Shown piece after piece: positions 9,321 through 18,415 of a DNA stretch of 64,000 nucleotides. The notes below the pieces were generated by a model, which was given only the letters and a program-made list of their open reading frames with translations, had not been told where the DNA came from and made no database searches. This stretch comes from Sphingobium boeckii. GTDB taxonomy: Bacteria; Pseudomonadota; Alphaproteobacteria; Sphingomonadales; Sphingomonadaceae. The stretch covers positions 1 to 64,000 of the forward strand of contig NZ_JACIJC010000004.1 in assembly GCF_014199215.1 (NCBI RefSeq), written 5' to 3'. Positions within the stretch are counted from its first letter, which is position 1. Each line of letters opens with the position of its first letter. Both the position numbers and the translations under genes were made by a program.

Positions 9321-10196
9321 CTACCCGACGTGGATGCAGATCAGCCCTCCGACGATCAGGCAAAGGCCGGCAGCCTGATGGTGAGAAATTCTATCTCTAA
9401 AGACGAGCCATGCCAAAACAACTGTCACTGGACTCTGAAACGAGCTCAGCACTGTAACCACGGCCACATGGCCCGTCTTCATTCCCGCACTGATGGCGAC
9501 ATAACCCGCCAGCACCGTGAAACCAGTGCCAATCATATAACGCCATGCCGGCCGCTCTATCGGCTCACTCCTGCTACCAACCAGTGCCAGCTTAAGCGCG
9601 TAGATGATGAGCCCGGTCAAATTATAGACCATGACAGGCGCGATCGGCCCAAGCACCGGCACAGCTTCGCGGCCCAGAAGAAAAAATTGAAAGCCATATA
9701 GGATCGCTGCCGTCACCGACCACGGTATCGAGCGGCGCGCGAAGTTTGCGGCGCTGGCGTTTTGCTGGGAAGACTGTGAAGCAGCCGTGAGAATTGCGCC
9801 AGAGATGCACGCGATCAGTCCGAAGATCAGCGGTCGGCGTATCTGGTCGCCCGAAGCAATCGCCAACAATGTGGTAACAGCACCATAGCTTGCCACGATC
9901 GGCACTACCGACGCGACTTGCGCAAGAGCAAGCGCGCGGAACAGCGACAGCGTGGCCCCGATACCAAAAAAAGCGCCGACGATCGCAATCGCCCATGCTT
10001 CCAGCGGCGCGGTAAAGATTTGCGTTGCTTGCCCGCAATCTACGATCAACAACAATCCCAGGACGCAGCAGCCGAGTGCCTGGTTGACGATCATTGTCCT
10101 GACCACCCCTGCAGCGCGCGCAGCCCTTTGCGCGAGCAGGTCGGTAACGCCCCAAAACAATGCGGTCATCAACCCAAACGCAATGGCATAGCTCAT
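9321..10196 (-). CDS. DMT-superfamily (EamA-like) transporter
   Basis: This 291-residue inner-membrane protein has about ten hydrophobic helices in two similar halves, as in EamA/RhaT-like drug/metabolite transporters. The opening MSYAIAFGLMTALFWGVTDLLAQRAAR and the second-half PVTVVLAWLVFRDRISHHQAAGLCLIVGG fit this family. The start was placed at 10196; the longer ORF adds an arginine- and proline-rich leader that does not look like protein. It converges with the ferredoxin reductase gene. It may export or import an aromatic metabolite, but the substrate cannot be read. Confidence 0.85.
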   Translation of the reverse strand: MSYAIAFGLMTALFWGVTDLLAQRAARAAGVVRTMIVNQALGCCVLGLLLIVDCGQATQIFTAPLEAWAIAIVGAFFGIGATLSLFRALALAQVASVVPIVASYGAVTTLLAIASGDQIRRPLIFGLIACISGAILTAASQSSQQNASAANFARRSIPWSVTAAILYGFQFFLLGREAVPVLGPIAPVMVYNLTGLIIYALKLALVGSRSEPIERPAWRYMIGTGFTVLAGYVAISAGMKTGHVAVVTVLSSFQSPVTVVLAWLVFRDRISHHQAAGLCLIVGGLICIHVG

Positions 10197-10575
10197 CGAA
10201 AATCCGTTCCATCCTGATGAACGCCACGGCGAGGCTGGAGCAGCGTGCAATCCCTCCGGCGGCCCCGACGACCGGCATCGATCATGAGATACCGACAACA
10301 ATGCAAAGGACTGGACGGCCGACGGATGTGGTGTCGGAAAGCGTCCAACGACCCAGCCGACATAGCCGCGTTCGCGGCGACGTGAAGGATGCTCTTATAT
10401 GCCCCAGATTTGACGGAATTCGAACCATTGGCGGTCCGTCGAATAGCCGACAGGCTATGGAGAATTGAAGCAAGATGGCGTTGGCCATCCCAATTAATGA
10501 CGCGTCACCGCGGCCGATAGGCTCTTGGGCTAAATAATGAGGCTCGGCGCGCGATTGAATACTGTGGCGAGTAGG
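10197..10575. other. Intergenic region upstream of the DMT transporter gene
   Basis: No gene with a credible ribosome site or family signature is visible. The frame at 10282-10599 on the minus strand is arginine-rich, overlaps the hairpin at 10576 and looks spurious. The stretch probably holds the DMT gene's promoter. Confidence 0.3.
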
Positions 10576-10612
10576 AGCGTGGCGGGATGCCATAAGCATT
10601 GCCCGCCACGCT
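10576..10612 (-). terminator. Strong hairpin after the TonB receptor gene
   Basis: AGCGTGGCGGG (10576-10586) pairs perfectly with CCCGCCACGCT (10602-10612). The loop itself contains ATGC...GCAT, extending the stem. It lies 8 bp past the stop of the minus-strand receptor gene. There is no clear U-run, so it may act as a terminator or an mRNA 3'-end stabiliser. Confidence 0.6.
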
Positions 10613-10619
10613 TGCGACC

Positions 10620-12884
10620 TTAATAGTTGAAGCCCAGCCGAACACCGTAAGTCCGAGGCGCTTCTCGCTGCGCCCCTATCGGGGAGCCTTGATAGACGCC
10701 GCTGGCGTAGCCCTGTGAAATGACGAATTCATTCGTCAGGTTCTTGCCAAAGCCCTCAAGATACCACTTCTGGCCTGGGGACGAATATCGCAACCGAGCA
10801 TCAATTGTTCCAACCGCTTTTTGAAAATTGTTGCGAAGGTTGAAAGCATCGAAATATTTGAGCCCTCGCCATGTATACGATACCTGCGGCTCGATCGACG
10901 CGCCATCTGGCAGGTGAATGGTATAAACAGCATCCAAATAATAAGACCACTTTGAGTTGAATGGCAGCCTATTTCCCTTCAAATTAAGAAGTCCAAGAGA
11001 TGTGTATTGAGGATTCTGAGTAATAAATTCTCCAAATTTTCCATCGATGAGCGATCCCGAAGCTGTTAACTTAAGATCTCGAACAGGTTGAACGGTCAAT
11101 TCAACCTCTCCTCCATCGACCGTTGCTGAGGCAGCATTTGCAACCGCAATAACAAATCCATTAACGATGGGCGTCTGGATATTTTTGTAGTCGTAATGGT
11201 AGCCCGAGACATTCAACTGAACGTGGTTGTTGAACAGCCGAAGTTTTGCACCAGCCTCATAGTCCCAAACCGTTTCAGGTTCGATTGGCCCCTGCGCAGC
11301 AGAGATCAGGAACCCGCCGCTTTTGAAACCCTGTGCTACAGTGGCGTAGAGGGTAACATCATTGCTTGGCTGATAATCAAGCGTCGCCTTTGGCGTAAAC
11401 TTGGAGAACGATACCCGGTCGGGCAATATAGGGCCTTGAAGCGCACCATAATTGTCTACGAACTCGCTTCTGAAGCGCCTCTCATAGCCGTACCGGCCGC
11501 CGACCGTGAGCTTGAGTTCAGGCGTAAATGCATAAGTGGCTTGCGCAAATGCCGCATAGGCATTGGTCTTTGCTGCGCCATAGGGCAGAAATGTTCCAAA
11601 CGGAGGGGTTTCGAAGACATAGCCTGCATAGGGAACGCGATCATTCAGATAATATGCGCCGAGAATGTAGCTCAGCTTGCCCGTCTCACCGATGAGCTGC
11701 AGTTCCTGACTGAACTGCCGCCAGTTTTCAAACTGGTCATAATTTACGGCGTCGCCCGTAGTCCGGTCCAAATCCAGATAGTTGCTGTATTGGCCGTTGC
11801 GATAGGCGGTAATCGATTTGAAGCTGAGGTCGTCGGATATCTCATAATCAAGAATGCCGGAAAAGCCGTAATAAGTACGCGTGCTATCGGGACGATTATT
11901 TTGGTAGAGATTCTGCGGGTCGATTGCCATGCTGTTGCTATCAACTGGGTTTGTGATCCCTCCATATGCAGTTACGCCAAGTGGGCGCACGGTGGTGATC
12001 AATGCCGCCGCTGCTGCCGCTGCGGTTGGATTTACAGCCTTTGGCACAAGCTGATCGGCGAAGCGCCGCTGAATACCGTCGCCGATATAATGGACCGTGA
12101 CCGAGGTGTCCTCCCCATGATAATAATCGCCGGCGAGTGTAATCTTTAGCCGGTCAGTCGGCGTATATTCCATAGTACCCCGGAAACCGCCTTGATTAAG
12201 ACTGTCGAAATGCTCGCCGGTGGGAACATTCAATGAATAGCCGCCATGTCTTTGATATTGGCCGCCGAAGCGAACTTTCAGGACATCCGGTATGACGGCA
12301 CCACTGACAAAGCCGTTGAGTTCGAAGCTGTTATAATTGCCATAGGATACGCTTCCCCCGGCGTGGAATTCCTCTGTGGGTGCATTGGGAATGATGTTGA
12401 CGGCGCCGCCAGTCGAATTGCGACCATAGAGCGTCCCTTGCGGACCACGCAGCACCTCGAGACGCTGAACGTCGATAAACGCTCCGCCAATTTCGTTAGC
12501 GTGGGCCAGATACACCCCGCCTGCGTACACAGCCACTGACCCTTCTACAGCAGGCCCAAAGGAGGACAGGCCCAGACCTCGAATGTTTACCTTGGTCGTT
12601 CCCGATTCATTATTTACTGCAACGCCGGCGATCTGGCCAACAATGCCTTCCACAGAGCCAATACCCTTTTTGGCCAGGTCAGCTCCCGCAAGCGCAGTAA
12701 TCGACAATGCCGTTTTTTGAATGGAGCTCTCACGCTTTTCCGCGGTGATCACGATTTCGTCCATTTGGACGCTGTCGGATGTCGCGGCCGCACCCTCTGA
12801 TGTCTGATCTTGCGCCAGTGCGCTCGATGCTAAGCACGTCAGCGCTACGCCAGTAAGTAAACCGGTATATTTCGACTTGGTCAT
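10620..12884 (-). CDS. TonB-dependent outer-membrane receptor
   Basis: This 754-residue outer-membrane barrel actively imports a ligand using TonB energy. MTKSKYTGLLTGVALTCLASSALAQ is a clear signal peptide ending in ALAQ. DEIVITAEKR after it is a TonB box, followed by a plug domain (SIQKTALSITALAGADL, DVQRLEVLRGPQGTLYGRNSTGGAVNII). The C-terminal strand ends in an aromatic residue (GVRLGFNY). The start at 12884 has an AAGGGG ribosome site; a longer frame to 13142 adds 86 implausible residues. Its place between catabolic genes suggests uptake of an aromatic compound, but TonB receptors of this group are rarely assignable by sequence. Confidence 0.9.
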   Translation of the reverse strand: MTKSKYTGLLTGVALTCLASSALAQDQTSEGAAATSDSVQMDEIVITAEKRESSIQKTALSITALAGADLAKKGIGSVEGIVGQIAGVAVNNESGTTKVNIRGLGLSSFGPAVEGSVAVYAGGVYLAHANEIGGAFIDVQRLEVLRGPQGTLYGRNSTGGAVNIIPNAPTEEFHAGGSVSYGNYNSFELNGFVSGAVIPDVLKVRFGGQYQRHGGYSLNVPTGEHFDSLNQGGFRGTMEYTPTDRLKITLAGDYYHGEDTSVTVHYIGDGIQRRFADQLVPKAVNPTAAAAAAALITTVRPLGVTAYGGITNPVDSNSMAIDPQNLYQNNRPDSTRTYYGFSGILDYEISDDLSFKSITAYRNGQYSNYLDLDRTTGDAVNYDQFENWRQFSQELQLIGETGKLSYILGAYYLNDRVPYAGYVFETPPFGTFLPYGAAKTNAYAAFAQATYAFTPELKLTVGGRYGYERRFRSEFVDNYGALQGPILPDRVSFSKFTPKATLDYQPSNDVTLYATVAQGFKSGGFLISAAQGPIEPETVWDYEAGAKLRLFNNHVQLNVSGYHYDYKNIQTPIVNGFVIAVANAASATVDGGEVELTVQPVRDLKLTASGSLIDGKFGEFITQNPQYTSLGLLNLKGNRLPFNSKWSYYLDAVYTIHLPDGASIEPQVSYTWRGLKYFDAFNLRNNFQKAVGTIDARLRYSSPGQKWYLEGFGKNLTNEFVISQGYASGVYQGSPIGAQREAPRTYGVRLGFNY

Positions 12885-13395
12885 GAGATTACCCCTTTTC
12901 TTTGATTTTGGAACGAGATTCAGCGTCCGAAGAAATACGCGCTTCTCGGTACGCTTCGTGCTCCACCTGACATTGCGGCTCTTGATGACCGCATTGATGT
13001 TTGATCCACCGACATTGGCGTTGCGCCAATTACCACTGACGCGCTTTTTCGCCGCGACCACCGCTCCTGTCGGCTCGTCGAAGCATCGCCGCGAAAGGCG
13101 GCTTGGCCCAATAATTTCCGCCCCATTGCTGGGCTGCCGCAAGGCCGGGCCATAGTTTTTCGAGCCAAAACCAATGGGAAGGCATGGCGAGCGCGGGCCA
13201 CATGTTTTCGTGTCGCATGATACGCCGCATCACACAGCGGATATTGAAACACGCAGCGAGATCGGGATTTCTCTGAGATCGAGATGAACGGCCCTCTCAG
13301 CCCGGCAAACTGGGTGAAATCAAGACCAAGCTTAGCATTGGAGAATTGCGTCGGCAGCACCTTGCTCACGAGACCCTCCATCTGATCGTCGCTCA
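12885..13395. pseudogene. Decayed or unassigned stretch upstream of the TonB receptor gene
   Basis: No intact, recognisable gene lies here. A minus-strand frame from ATG 13381 reads MEGLVSKVLPTQFSNAKLGL and then loses any family character; another frame reads MWPALAMPSHWFWLEKLWPGL (about 13210-13145). They overlap in different frames, as expected for frameshifted remains. The LP..F..L opening is weakly like the small protein at 23567, and the same composite operator lies just upstream of both. The interpretation as a gene remnant is inference. Confidence 0.3.
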
Positions 13396-13431
13396 AGATT
13401 GCCCACAGCAAACGTATATGTCTAATATATT
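13396..13431. promoter_or_regulatory. Composite LysR-like operator, copy 1
   Basis: AGATTGC (13396-13402), 13 bp of spacer, then ATATGTCTAATATATT (13416-13431). The same two blocks with the same 13-bp spacer recur at 23956-23991 next to a LysR gene. The second block contains ATAT-N7-ATAT, a T-N11-A palindrome. Here it faces a decayed frame starting at 13381. Confidence 0.5.
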
Positions 13432-13672
13432 TATCCAAGATAATTTATTTGTTTTGAGTATTAATTGATACCCCGGATTAACAGCTTCGTCCCCTCAAAG
13501 ATTGGCCCATTTCGCTGTTGGCGCTTCGCACCTCGCCGGCGCTCAAATTCATCAGCACGGCCGTCGTGGCGGAAGAATCCAAAGACAGCCCAGAACCAAT
13601 AAACTAGCATAATATCGATGATCATTTTTCTGGCTGGCCCGACCGTTGTGATCGACACCCCCTCTCCTTCCT
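13432..13672. other. Short region downstream of catR, no confident gene
   Basis: A 65-codon minus-strand frame (13461-13658) reads MLVYWFWAVFGFFRHDGRADEFERR in its middle, but no family was recognised and no ribosome site was seen. Its start lies just after the catR stop. It could be a small membrane protein or spurious. Confidence 0.2.
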
Positions 13673-14563
13673 TCAGGCGCTGACGTCGATATCACGCCAT
13701 ACGCTGCGCAACAGATTGAGAGCAGGCGAGGCGTCAGACGCCCGCCAGCTCAAAATGATCGGCGAAACAGCGTCCGGTTCGCTTATAGGTCGATATGCGA
13801 TATCGTCGCGCCGCAGCCTTCGAACCGCATTGGGCACGATCGATATTCCCGCCCTCGCGACCACGAGCCCCAATGCCGTTTGAAGTTCACGAACTTCCCT
13901 GATGTGCTGCGGTGTCGCCGCATATTGGCGAAACAAACCAAGAATTTGATCGGCATAGCTGGGCCGTGGTTCGCTTGGGTAGACAATCAGAGTATCTTCA
14001 AGCAATTCCAGGATCGAGACAGAAGAACGGTCTGGCGCGAGCGGATGATCAGTTGGGAGCGCCACGACAAGAGGCTCCAATTCGAGCACCTGCCGCTCAA
14101 TCGCACTGTCTTCAAAAATAAGGCGCCCTATCCCCGCATCGACCGATCCATCTTTCAGAGCCTTCATTTGCGCCAACGTGTTCATTTCTACCAAATCTAT
14201 GTCAAGTTCCGGAGCCAGGGCCCGGAATGATCGTAACATTGTGGGCACCGGCCCATATATGGTTGATCCGACAAATCCGATGACAAAACGCTGGCGCCCA
14301 TTCTCCTTATACCGTCGCATGGCATGTTTGAGGCGATCGACGCTGTTCAAGGTGTCGTGAGCGAGATCCAAGAGAAGGCGCCCGGCGTCGGTCAGCGCGA
14401 TCGGACGACTTTTTCGCTCAAAAAGATTCGCTCCCAACTCCTGCTCGAGTTCCAGGATCTGTCGGCTCAGCGGTGGCTGAGCCATGCCAAGTTGGTTTGC
14501 TGCGCGCGTGAAATTTCGTGCTGCTGCAACCGCCATAAAATAGCGCAAGTGTCGAAGTTCCAT
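13673..14563 (-). CDS. catR: LysR-family regulator of the catechol operon (CatR/CatM/BenM-like)
   Basis: This protein of about 296 residues opens MELRHLRYFMAVAAARNFTRAANQLGMAQPPLSRQI, the standard CatR/BenM helix-turn-helix, and has the usual effector-binding domain with VIGFVGSTIYGPVPTMLR. It is divergent from catB, and an ATAC-N7-GTAT site overlaps its 5' end (14567-14583). CatR/CatM/BenM proteins activate cat genes in response to cis,cis-muconate, so the same is inferred here. An upstream in-frame ATG at 14575 would add four residues but lies inside the operator; ATG 14563 matches the family start. Confidence 0.85.
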   Translation of the reverse strand: MELRHLRYFMAVAAARNFTRAANQLGMAQPPLSRQILELEQELGANLFERKSRPIALTDAGRLLLDLAHDTLNSVDRLKHAMRRYKENGRQRFVIGFVGSTIYGPVPTMLRSFRALAPELDIDLVEMNTLAQMKALKDGSVDAGIGRLIFEDSAIERQVLELEPLVVALPTDHPLAPDRSSVSILELLEDTLIVYPSEPRPSYADQILGLFRQYAATPQHIREVRELQTALGLVVARAGISIVPNAVRRLRRDDIAYRPISEPDAVSPIILSWRASDASPALNLLRSVWRDIDVSA

Positions 14564-14566
14564 GAC

Positions 14567-14583
14567 GATACCCATTGAGTATC
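14567..14583. promoter_or_regulatory. BenM/CatM-type operator between catR and catB
   Basis: GATAC-N7-GTATC is a perfect 17-bp palindrome containing ATAC-N7-GTAT, the consensus established for BenM and CatM in Acinetobacter, and it fits T-N11-A. It lies just outside the catR start and 57 bp upstream of the catB start used here. Confidence 0.65.
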
Positions 14584-14639
14584 AAAGCCGATTAATCAAG
14601 TCTTTGTCGCGGCCGTGTTTGCTCGCTATCCAATCAGCC

Positions 14640-15818
14640 ATGCAATATGAAAATGGTATGATCGCGATTGAACGCGTGGAAACAATCATCTTGGATGTCC
14701 CCACGATCCGACCTCATGTTCTCGCGATGACCACAATGTATCGGCAGACAGTGTGCCTGTTGCGGCTGCATTGTGCTGACGGTTCAATCGGGATTGGGGA
14801 AGCCACCACTATTGGCGGCCTGTCATATGGCGACGAGAGCCCCGAGGGCATCAAGCTGGCGATCGACAGCTATTTCGCGCCTTTACTGCTCGTTGGCGAC
14901 GCGAGCCGTCCTGCCATGATCATGGCGGCCCTTGGCCGCTCGATCGTCGGCAATCATTTTGCCAAATGTGCGGTAGAGACCGCGCTGCTGGACGCGCAGG
15001 GCAAGCGTACAGGTCTCGCGATCAGCGAATTGCTGGGGGGACGGGTGCGCGATGAGCTTCCTGTGCTGTGGACGCTCGCAAGCGGCAGTACGGCCGACGA
15101 CATCGCCGAGGCCGAGACGATGCTCGACCTCCGCCGGCATAAGGCTTTCAAACTGAAAATCGGAAAACGAGCCCTCGTTGAAGACGTGACCCATGTCGGC
15201 GCAATCAAAAGAGCGCTTGGCGACCGCGCTTCCATTCGCGTCGACATCAACATGGCGTGGGACGAAACCACCGCACGACGGGGCGTCGCCATGCTGGCTG
15301 ATATCGGCTGCGATCTCGTCGAGCAGCCGATCAGTCGCAACAATCGGGAGGGGATGGCCCGGCTGCGCGCCCTCTCTGCGATCCCGATCATGGCGGACGA
15401 GGCGCTGCATGGACCGGAAGACGCATTTGATTTTGCGCGGAGTGCGGCAGCAGACGTATTCGCCATTAAAATTGAGCAGTCCGGCGGCCTGTCTGCAGCA
15501 AAGGCGGTCCAATTGATCGCCGATGCTGCGGGGATAGGCCTCTATGGCGGGACGATGCTCGAGGCGGGCGTTGGCACGATCGCTTCGGCGCATGTCTTTG
15601 CCACGTTTCCCAGCCTCGCCTTTGGAACAGAATTGTTCGGACCGCTGCTGCTGACCGAGGAACTCCTCGAGGTACCGCCAACCTACAGTAATTTCGCGTT
15701 AAGCGTGCCATCAGGACCAGGACTCGGGATTGCTCTCGACGAAGACTGTATCACATTCCTGCGTCGTGACGCAGCCGCACGTCCCACAATCTCCATCGCT
15801 GCAATGCAAAAAGGCTAA
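14640..15818 (+). CDS. catB: Muconate cycloisomerase
   Basis: This enolase-superfamily enzyme lactonises cis,cis-muconate to muconolactone in the cytosol. Numbered from the chosen start, the KxK motif is Lys171/Lys173, the metal ligands are Asp202, Glu228 and Asp253, and the second-side lysine is Lys277 (IKIEQSGG). GTMLEAGVG later supplies the conserved Glu. The start is uncertain: ATG 14640 gives 392 residues and ATG 14658 gives 386, nearer the usual 370-380. The longer frame from 14562 would overlap catR and its operator. No clear ribosome site is seen. It is the first gene of the operon, 4 bp before catC. Confidence 0.9.
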   Translation: MQYENGMIAIERVETIILDVPTIRPHVLAMTTMYRQTVCLLRLHCADGSIGIGEATTIGGLSYGDESPEGIKLAIDSYFAPLLLVGDASRPAMIMAALGRSIVGNHFAKCAVETALLDAQGKRTGLAISELLGGRVRDELPVLWTLASGSTADDIAEAETMLDLRRHKAFKLKIGKRALVEDVTHVGAIKRALGDRASIRVDINMAWDETTARRGVAMLADIGCDLVEQPISRNNREGMARLRALSAIPIMADEALHGPEDAFDFARSAAADVFAIKIEQSGGLSAAKAVQLIADAAGIGLYGGTMLEAGVGTIASAHVFATFPSLAFGTELFGPLLLTEELLEVPPTYSNFALSVPSGPGLGIALDEDCITFLRRDAAARPTISIAAMQKG

Positions 15819-15822
15819 ATCG

Positions 15823-16113
15823 ATGTTGTTCAAAGTAGAAATGGATGTGAAGGTGCCGCTAGATTATGATGTGGACCACTTCGCCGACCTGAAGCGAAAG
15901 GAACTTGAGCGATTTCAGGAACTCCAGAAGGTGGGAACCTGGCGACATATCTGGCGCGTTGTCGGCCTTTACAGCAATATCAGTATCTTCGACGTTACCA
16001 GCAGCAGCGAATTGCACGACGTCTTAATTAGCCTACCGCTGTATCCTTTCATGGAAGTGCGCGTCACCGCGCTCTGCCGTCACCCGTCATCCATTCACGA
16101 CGACGATCGCTAA
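15823..16113 (+). CDS. catC: Muconolactone delta-isomerase
   Basis: This 96-residue protein has the size and sequence pattern of CatC, the small oligomeric enzyme that isomerises muconolactone to 3-oxoadipate enol-lactone. LFKVEMDVKVP at the N-terminus, the EL.RFQELQ.GTWRHIWRVVGLYSNISIFDV core and LPLYPFMEVRVTALCRHPS near the end are typical. The start at 15823 lies 4 bp after the catB stop; a frame beginning at 15730 inside catB is not used. No oddities were seen. Confidence 0.93.
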   Translation: MLFKVEMDVKVPLDYDVDHFADLKRKELERFQELQKVGTWRHIWRVVGLYSNISIFDVTSSSELHDVLISLPLYPFMEVRVTALCRHPSSIHDDDR

Positions 16114-16143
16114 AGATCGCCACCATATATACGGAGAGGCCCA

Positions 16144-17034
16144 ATGACCCCTGATTTCATTCAGACTCCCATCGTCCAAGACCTTCTCGATCGCGCCGCA
16201 GGTATCAGCACCACCGGGGGAAATCCCCGTCTGAAGATTATTCTGCGCGATCTGCTAGAAGGAATGATGGCCGTGATCGTCAAGCACGATATCGACGAAA
16301 GCGAGGTCTGGCAGGCAGTGAATTTCCTGCAGCAGGGCGTCACCGAATTCGGCCTCCTGATGCCAGGAGTCGGCCTTGAGCATTTTCTCGATCTGCACAT
16401 GGACGCAAAAGATGCCGAGGCGGGACTTGAGGGCGGGACGCCGCGCACCATCGAAGGGCCTCTTTATGTTGAGAATGCGCCGCTGGTTGATAGCGACGCC
16501 AATCTGACCGACGACCCTGACGATACGGGCACACTTTACATGTCCGGCAATATTTTTGGTGCCGATGGTGAACCTGTCCCGAACGCCGTCCTTCACGTGT
16601 GGCACGCGAATTCGAAGGGCTTCTATTCGCATTTCGATCCAACCGGTGAGCAGACACCGTTCAACAACCGTCGAAGGCTTAAGCTCGGCCCGGATGGTCA
16701 TTACGGCTTCCAGTCGAAGATGCCGAACGGCTACAGTGTTCCCCCCGGTGGTGCCACTGATACGCTCATGCACTTGCTCGGCCGCCATGGACATCGACCG
16801 GCACATGTCCATTTCTTCGTAGAGGCTCCCGGCTATCGAACGCTGACGACGCAGATCAATTTCGGTGACGATCCCTTCGCTGCAGACGATTTCGCATTCG
16901 GCACACGAGCAGGCCTGCTTCCAGTGCCTAATCGTCAGGGTGATACAGCCTATATTGCCTTCGACTTTGTCCTTCAGCGTTCCGAAAACCCATTGGGCGA
17001 AGCTTTTTCCGCACGCGTCCGCGCGCACGCATGA
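16144..17034 (+). CDS. catA: Catechol 1,2-dioxygenase
   Basis: This 296-residue intradiol enzyme cleaves catechol to cis,cis-muconate using Fe(III). The iron ligands are visible as Tyr161 (KGFYSHF), Tyr197 (NGYSVPPGG), His221 and His223 (RPAHVHFF). The N-terminal helical dimerisation domain (VWQAVNFLQQGVTEFGLLMPGVGLEHF) is present. Its ribosome site is GGAGAGG. It sits third in the operon after catB and catC, the catBCA order. Hydroxyquinol dioxygenases are close relatives, but the catBC context favours catechol. Confidence 0.93.
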   Translation: MTPDFIQTPIVQDLLDRAAGISTTGGNPRLKIILRDLLEGMMAVIVKHDIDESEVWQAVNFLQQGVTEFGLLMPGVGLEHFLDLHMDAKDAEAGLEGGTPRTIEGPLYVENAPLVDSDANLTDDPDDTGTLYMSGNIFGADGEPVPNAVLHVWHANSKGFYSHFDPTGEQTPFNNRRRLKLGPDGHYGFQSKMPNGYSVPPGGATDTLMHLLGRHGHRPAHVHFFVEAPGYRTLTTQINFGDDPFAADDFAFGTRAGLLPVPNRQGDTAYIAFDFVLQRSENPLGEAFSARVRAHA

Positions 17035-17051
17035 AGGAATAACTCCTGACG

Positions 17052-17756
17052 ATGAGTAAAATCTACCCGAGCCCCACCGCCGCGCTTGTAGACGTCTTGT
17101 TCGACGGCATGACAATCATGTCCGGCGGCTTCGGCCTCTCAGGCAATCCGGAAAGTCTGATACCGGAGATACGCAGTGCCGGCGTTAAAGACCTGACTGT
17201 CATCTCGAACAATTGTGGAGCCGATGGCTTCGGTCTTTGGATGTTGCTTGACAATCGCCAAATCCGGAAAATGATCTCGTCTTATGTCGGCGACAATAAA
17301 CTGTTCGAACAGCTTTACCTGTCGGGTGAACTGGAACTTGAATTGAATCCCCAAGGAACACTGGCCGAACGGATACGAGCCGGTGGCGCGGGAATTCCAG
17401 CCTTTTACACCAGGACCGGCGTGGGAACGATCGTGGCCGAGGGAAAGCCCGCTGAGGTATTTGACGGCGAACTCTACATTCGCGAGTCGTGGTTGCGCGC
17501 GGATTTATCGATCGTCAAGGCATGGCGTGCGGACAGCGCAGGCAATCTCATGTTCCGAAAGACAGCACGAAACTTCAATCCGAACATGGCGACAGCAGGA
17601 AAAGTGACAATCGCCGAGGTCGAAGAAATTGTAGCCGACGGCACGTTCGATCCCGACCACATCCACACCCCGGGCATCTTCGTTGATCGAGTGGTTCGGA
17701 GCACGATCAACGAAAAGCGGATCGAGAAACTGACCACGCGGCCAAGGAGCGGCTAA
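17052..17756 (+). CDS. catI: 3-oxoadipate CoA-transferase subunit A
   Basis: The 234-residue alpha subunit works with the next gene product to transfer CoA from succinyl-CoA to 3-oxoadipate. The [16 protein letters not shown] region near the N-terminus and the [16 protein letters not shown] stretch are typical of subunit A of 3-oxoacid CoA-transferases. It overlaps catJ by one base (TAATG), implying translational coupling of the two subunits. Called catI or pcaI; the cat name is used because of operon context. Confidence 0.92.
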   Translation: MSKIYPSPTAALVDVLFDGMTIMSGGFGLSGNPESLIPEIRSAGVKDLTVISNNCGADGFGLWMLLDNRQIRKMISSYVGDNKLFEQLYLSGELELELNPQGTLAERIRAGGAGIPAFYTRTGVGTIVAEGKPAEVFDGELYIRESWLRADLSIVKAWRADSAGNLMFRKTARNFNPNMATAGKVTIAEVEEIVADGTFDPDHIHTPGIFVDRVVRSTINEKRIEKLTTRPRSG

Positions 17757-18415
17757 TGGCATGGACGCGAGAAGACATGGCAGCCCGCGCTGCACGCGAG
17801 TTGCACGACGGATATTATGTCAACCTTGGTATCGGCATTCCGACGCTGGTCGCCAACTATATTCCCGACGGGATGAAGGTCACGCTCCAGTCGGAAAACG
17901 GCATGCTGGGAATGGGCATTTTTCCCTATGAGGATGAAGCCGATGCAGACCTGATCAATGCCGGCAAACAGACAATTACCGCGCTCCCGACCTCGAGCTT
18001 TTTTTCCTCGGCAGATAGTTTCGCTATGATCCGGGGCGGCCATATCGATTTGACCGTGCTCGGTGCGATGGAAGTTGCATCCAATGGCGATCTCGCCAAC
18101 TGGACAATTCCGGGCAAAATGGTGAAGGGTATGGGCGGTGCGATGGATCTCGTCGCGGGTGTCAAACGCGTTGTGGTTGTGATGGAGCATTCCAACAAGC
18201 ACGGTGCCCCAAAAATTCTCGAGCGCTGCTCATTGCCGCTGACCGGCGCAGGCGTTGTCGATCTGATCATAACTGATCTGTGCGTGATCGGCTGCGATAA
18301 AAAGGCAGGCGGCCTAACCTTGCTCGAACTGGCACCAGGCGTGTCTCTCGAAGAGGTCACTGCCCGCACAGCCACCACCTTTTTCGATGGTAGCACTGCA
18401 AAGGTGGCGCAATGA
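17756..18415 (+). CDS. catJ: 3-oxoadipate CoA-transferase subunit B
   Basis: The 219-residue beta subunit carries the catalytic glutamate Glu47 in the SENGMLGMG motif, which forms the glutamyl-CoA intermediate in this enzyme class. [15 protein letters not shown] before it is also typical. The stop overlaps the pcaF start by four bases (ATGA), so translation is coupled. Together with catI it activates 3-oxoadipate to its CoA ester. Confidence 0.93.
   Translation: MAWTREDMAARAARELHDGYYVNLGIGIPTLVANYIPDGMKVTLQSENGMLGMGIFPYEDEADADLINAGKQTITALPTSSFFSSADSFAMIRGGHIDLTVLGAMEVASNGDLANWTIPGKMVKGMGGAMDLVAGVKRVVVVMEHSNKHGAPKILERCSLPLTGAGVVDLIITDLCVIGCDKKAGGLTLLELAPGVSLEEVTARTATTFFDGSTAKVAQ

Noticed and set aside
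11196-12149. 317-codon plus-strand open frame
   Set aside because: Antisense to the TonB receptor gene; no ribosome site or domain.
13673-14563. This LysR gene as regulator of the decayed unit at 13.4 kb
   Set aside because: The divergent cat operon and the BenM/CatM-type site fit it better; the site at 13396 matches the one beside the other LysR gene at 24025.
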